Shown piece by piece: positions 60,506 to 64,000 of a stretch of 64,000 bases of DNA. Below the pieces are notes generated by a model, which was not told the DNA's origin, made no database searches, and saw nothing but the letters and a program-made list of their open reading frames with translations. Within the stretch, counting starts at the first letter, position 1, and every line of letters begins with the position of its first letter. Made by a program: the position numbers and the translations under genes. The stretch is taken from assembly GCA_965153355.1 (NCBI GenBank), contig OZ231127.1:17050001-17114000 (forward strand), written 5' to 3'. The stretch comes from Flaccisagitta enflata. Its lineage: Eukaryota > Chaetognatha > Sagittoidea > Aphragmophora.

Positions 60506-61610
60506 CCCTCACACATGCACACACGCGCTTATACACGCACATGCACAGACACACTTTTTGAGGCGTAATTCAAAATGGGAATGGAACTATCTCTTCCCAC
60601 CCGGCCTAGCTCAAGCTCCGCCCATCTTGCTCTTTTTGTCAGACACAGACGTTTTATTTAATGCAATTTCCCATCAAATGCTCATTTTATCTCCACTGTT
60701 TTACTATCTTTCCACCCAAAACAATAATCTTCTATCTTTTTTTTTTCTTTTTATGTATCTCTTCGCCAACATGATATATTCGCCACCATCCTGTTTCATA
60801 AAAAAATTTAAAAAAAAACAACGAAGAAGACGAAAGTAAGATTCTAAGAAATGTCTTGCTCATGTGACTTAAAGAAGTAACAGATATGCTCATATAGATA
60901 AAGTATCCAAACTGTTAATGCAAATTGTGATACCTTTTTACCACTTTAGCTTTTTCTTCCATTTAGCAAACACGAGGTTTCTTTTCTGAAACATATCAAA
61001 ATTACAAATCTTAAGCGTCGTAGTACTTTTTCATGAAAACGCCCTAGGCCGTAATGTTACAAATTGCAATGTTCAGTTTGATCGGCCCTTGGGAACAAGA
61101 CATTGCAGGCCATTTCCCCACACCATAGTGAGGCGTTGGTGTATCATGTTGTGAAAAAAACAAAAGATTCCCCCTGTGGCTGTAAGAAAAGAGAGGGTGG
61201 GCTCAAGGAAGGGAGGCATGTACACAATGGCAAAGTATGTTTGGTTTAAAAACAAAGTCACACTACGAGGAGGAAGAATAGAAGCAAGAAAAAAAATCGT
61301 TACATCGGTTGCCTGAAATTGGTTTTCACAGACTCAAACAAGGCTTTTTTTTTTTGCTCTGTTAACAATGCTATTTAGAGCCACAGCGCTGTGTCCTCCT
61401 CTTCTCCTGCTTCGCTTCCCCTTTATCCCCCTTATTTCAAGTAATAGATCTCCGAGCATCAGCAACGAAGGAACTCCTTCCAAAAGATGTTTTGATGTCG
61501 ATGTCGGTCTGTTTCTCCGGTCCTCTCGTCTTGTAATCGTTGCTTCCCATAGTAACGGAAAAACGAAGAATTTCGTCCGTGTTAAGATGGATTCCTGTAA
61601 TTTGCTTATC
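60339..61610. other. unassigned DNA with a short (TC)n run
   Basis: A TC run at 60460-60500; otherwise no gene or element recognised. Confidence 0.3.
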
Positions 61611-61812
61611 AACAAGTGACACGGTGTCACAATATCATTGCGGAAGGGTGAGCAGGGGCATCCAACCCCCGTCCACACCCCACGCCCACCACACATACTC
61701 AAAAAGGATTTAAAACGCTCATTTTCACACTTTTCGACTCGTGTCCACAAACCTACGGACCAACGGATGGACGGACAATGCCTGTTATAGAGTTGCGTGT
61801 CCGCAACTGATA
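61611..61812 (-). mobile_element. hairpin-ended GTCN element, AACAAGTG subfamily, hairpins at both ends
   Basis: The left end AACAAGTGACACGGTGTCAC contains the perfect hairpin GTGACAC-G-GTGTCAC (61616-61630); then ACAATATCATTGCGG, GTGAGCAGGGGC, CACTTTTCGACTCG, ACGGATGGACGGACAATG, CTGTTATAG, and the terminal hairpin AGTTGCG-TGTC-CGCAACT (61791-61808). Best preserved copy of its subfamily. Confidence 0.85.
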
Positions 61813-62065
61813 AGTCCAAATGAAAGAAAATCTTTCATGGGACCAAATATGAATTTGAGACTTGTGATTGACAATGAACAGTGATCAATGAGCAATAGCT
61901 GTGTGTAGCAGACAATGGCAGACAATGGCTGTGTGTAGCAGACAAATGGACATCAAGACAACACAGCATGAAAATGATGGGTTGGAAGAAAATAGATTTG
62001 ATGAGAAGACCTTGTGTTTGTCTTCACCCAGAGGGAAAACAAAGGGGAAGAAGAAATAAACAAGG
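61813..62065. other. unassigned DNA
   Basis: A small duplication of TGGCTGTGTGTAGCAGACAA near 61895-61945. No gene recognised. Confidence 0.3.
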
Positions 62066-62104
62066 CCGGATACACGGGCCAAGACGGTGCGCCGAGCGTT
62101 ATTT

Positions 62105-62450
62105 ATTCATAGCTATCCCTAGCTCCATCAGACCTATCCCTAGCTCTATCAGACCATTCCTAGCTCTATCAGACCTATCTCGCCGGGCATTATTAATCCA
62201 TAGCTATCCCTAGCTCCATCAGACCTATCCCTAGCTCTATCAGACCATTCCTCGCTCTATAAGACCTATCCCGAGCTCTATCAGGCCTCTCCCGAGCTCT
62301 ATCAGACCTTTCCCAAGCTCTATCAGACCTATCACCAGCTCATCAGACCTATCACCAGCTCATCAGACCTATCCCCAGCTCTATCAGACCTATCCTAAGC
62401 CCTATCCGACCTATTACCAGACCTATCCGACCTATAAGACCTAACCGTAG
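62105..62450. repeat. ~20-bp minisatellite inside the expanded element
   Basis: About 16 units of CCTATCCCTAGCTCTATCAG; the block with CATAGCTATCCCTAGCTCCA appears twice, about 93 bp apart. Confidence 0.9.
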
Positions 62451-62469
62451 CTGATTATATTAGTATCAT

Positions 62470-63072
62470 TTACGATATATATGATATGATATATGATATG
62501 ATATATGATATGATATATAATATGATATATGATATCTGATATATGATATAATATATGATATATGATATGATATTTGATATGATATGATATGATATATGAT
62601 ATGATATGATATATGACAGGATATATGACAGGATATATGATATGATATATGATATATGATATGATACATGATATGATATATGATATGATATATGATATGA
62701 TATATGTTATGATAAATTATATGATATAATATATGATATGACATATGATATGATATATTATATGATATATGATATGATATTTGATATGATATATGATATG
62801 ATATATGATATGATATATGATATGATATATGATATGATATGATATATGATATGATATATGATATGATATATGATATATGATATATGATATGTGATATGAA
62901 ATGATATATGATATGATATATGATATATGATACATATGATATGATATATGATACATATGATATGATATATATGATATATATGATATGATATATATGATAT
63001 ATATGATATGATATATATGATATCATTTATGATATATATCATTTATGATATATATCATATATGATATATTAG
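62470..63072. repeat. (GATAT)n/(ATATGATATG)n microsatellite, ~600 bp
   Basis: Long tract of ATATGATATG and ATATGATATAT words with rare variants. Ile-Tyr-His-Ser frames across it are artefacts. Confidence 0.97.
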
Positions 63073-63214
63073 TATCATTTTTGATGAACGAAATGAGTTT
63101 TCTATTGATTTCAAACATTTTTAGCGATTTTTCATTCGAGCATGACCGACGGATGGACGGACGGACGGACAAAGCTTCTTATAGAGATGCTATGGCGCAT
63201 CTAAAAATCATCCT

Positions 63215-63357
63215 AGCATATTTTTGAATCATTTCCAGTGATTTTTGCTTCTTTTCGAGATTTTCAACTCGAGCGTGACGTGACCGACCAACCGACCAAC
63301 CGACCGACCGACCGACAGACAGAGCCTCTCATAGAGGTGCTATGGCGCACCTAAAAA
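63215..63357 (-). mobile_element. hairpin-ended GTCN element, truncated copy
   Basis: It resembles the right part of the preceding copy (ATTTTCAACTCGAGCGTGAC), then (CCGA)n, AGCCTCTCATAGAGG, hairpin AGGTGC-TATGGC-GCACCT (63335-63352) and AAAAA. The ACAAGGCC end is missing. Confidence 0.8.
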
Positions 63358-64000
63358 CAATAACAAATTCAAACGAAAGTATGAAAGTTGATGGACTGCC
63401 CTTCTTTAAGCATGGATGGATGAATTGATCATGGATCATGGATGAGTGGATGGCCGGATGGATAGCGCATAGCTCAGACTACGGCTTTGAATTTGACAGT
63501 CAAGAAAAATCTCTACAAGGGGTATTTGCAGGATCTGCGAGAGAAAAAAAATCAATCATAAAGCGGCTGGGAAAGGGGGATTTGTACCCTGACACCTGTT
63601 ACTTCCCATATTCCATAAAAAAAAGAATCTTTTTTTTTCTTTTTTAAAAAACTTTTATCTTTCTCATTTTTCTTAACTAATTCAGTTTTTTTAAATCAAT
63701 TTTTCCATTATTTATCTCTCATTTTTTCATGAAGTAAGTCAGCTTATCTTTCCTATCCCTCATGAGTTAATGGAGTCTCAGTGTCTGCCTTTCTCTCTTT
63801 CATCTCGTTTTATCTTTCTGGGTGTCATTTGGTCAAAAACTGAGCTATCTGTAAGATTGTCTGTCTCTGTCTGTTTCTGTCTGTCTCTGCATCGCATAGC
63901 TACTCCCTCGCAATGGCTCAACGAGCGATAGTCCAACATAACATCCAATGTAACTTACAGTGTAAAATAGTCATCCAATCACCCACCAATGTAACTTATT
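63358..64000. other. unassigned DNA
   Basis: Small GATGGATGAATTGATCATGG repeats near 63410 and a CTGTCTCTGTCTG patch near 63860. No gene recognised. Confidence 0.3.

Larger units (their letters stand above)
62066..63208 (-). mobile_element. hairpin-ended GTCN element, expanded copy (1.14 kb)
   Basis: The left end ACAAGGCCGGATACACGGG and the right end (TCGAGCATGACCGACGG, GGACGGACGGACAAAGC, TTCTTATAGAG, hairpin AGATGC-TATGGC-GCATCT at 63185-63202, then AAAAA) match the 332-bp copy at 50803-51134. The difference is expansion of the AGCTCTATCAGACC unit (62105-62450) and a (GATAT)n tract. Confidence 0.8.

Overview
This 64-kb window looks like gene-poor nuclear DNA from a marine-type invertebrate animal. 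The evidence is long perfect dinucleotide tracts, interspersed TTAGGG/CCCTAA telomere-like stretches, a CR1/L2-like non-LTR retrotransposon, many palindromic non-autonomous DNA elements, and no prokaryotic gene organisation. The telomere motif argues against insects (TTAGG) and nematodes (TTAGGC); I cannot name the species. The only confidently coding sequence is a 5'-truncated reverse transcriptase on the minus strand (35799-37121). Almost every other long open frame is a translation of microsatellite or minisatellite DNA.  LAYOUT. 1-7.8 kb: a TIR element (455-767), long TG, TTG/TTC, AG and AC microsatellites, an ancient inverted repeat (3604-4199) and three copies of a dispersed hairpin-ended element. 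7.86-16.0 kb: one satellite domain. GTCTCA-rich arrays on each side carry a 97-bp palindromic element in opposite orientations (four copies left, two right), and between them lie about 16 units of a 290-bp satellite whose units are themselves ~215-bp imperfect hairpins; CCCTAA repeats sit on the left border. 16.7-18.5 kb: a 1.8-kb member of the hairpin-ended family filled with 11-, 14- and 10-bp minisatellites. 18.5-35 kb: mostly unassigned DNA with several palindromic elements and microsatellites. 35-37.3 kb: a TIR palindrome invaded by two other elements (a hairpin-ended element and the retrotransposon). 37.3-45 kb: AAAG/AAAC tract, 36-bp and 20-bp minisatellites, a palindrome carrying tRNA-like sequences in both arms, and a minisatellite enclosed by a perfect 35-bp inverted repeat. 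45-64 kb: more microsatellites, at least ten further hairpin-ended copies, and three ~560-610-bp near-perfect palindromes.  HOW IT FITS TOGETHER. Two systems stand out. The first is a dispersed non-autonomous family of about 20 copies: one end is a terminal hairpin followed by CTAAAA, next to it lies a (GTCN)n tract, and the other end reads ACAAGGCC or AACAAGTG. Hairpin arms differ between copies but change in a compensated way, which argues that the hairpin itself is needed for movement. The family resembles Helitron/Helentron-related elements that carry (GTCY)n tracts, such as dipteran mini-me; that link is inference. The second is the mirror-symmetric hairpin satellite domain at 7.9-16 kb. 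Long palindromes are so common here (at least ten) that bidirectional transcription or read-through would give many double-stranded RNAs.
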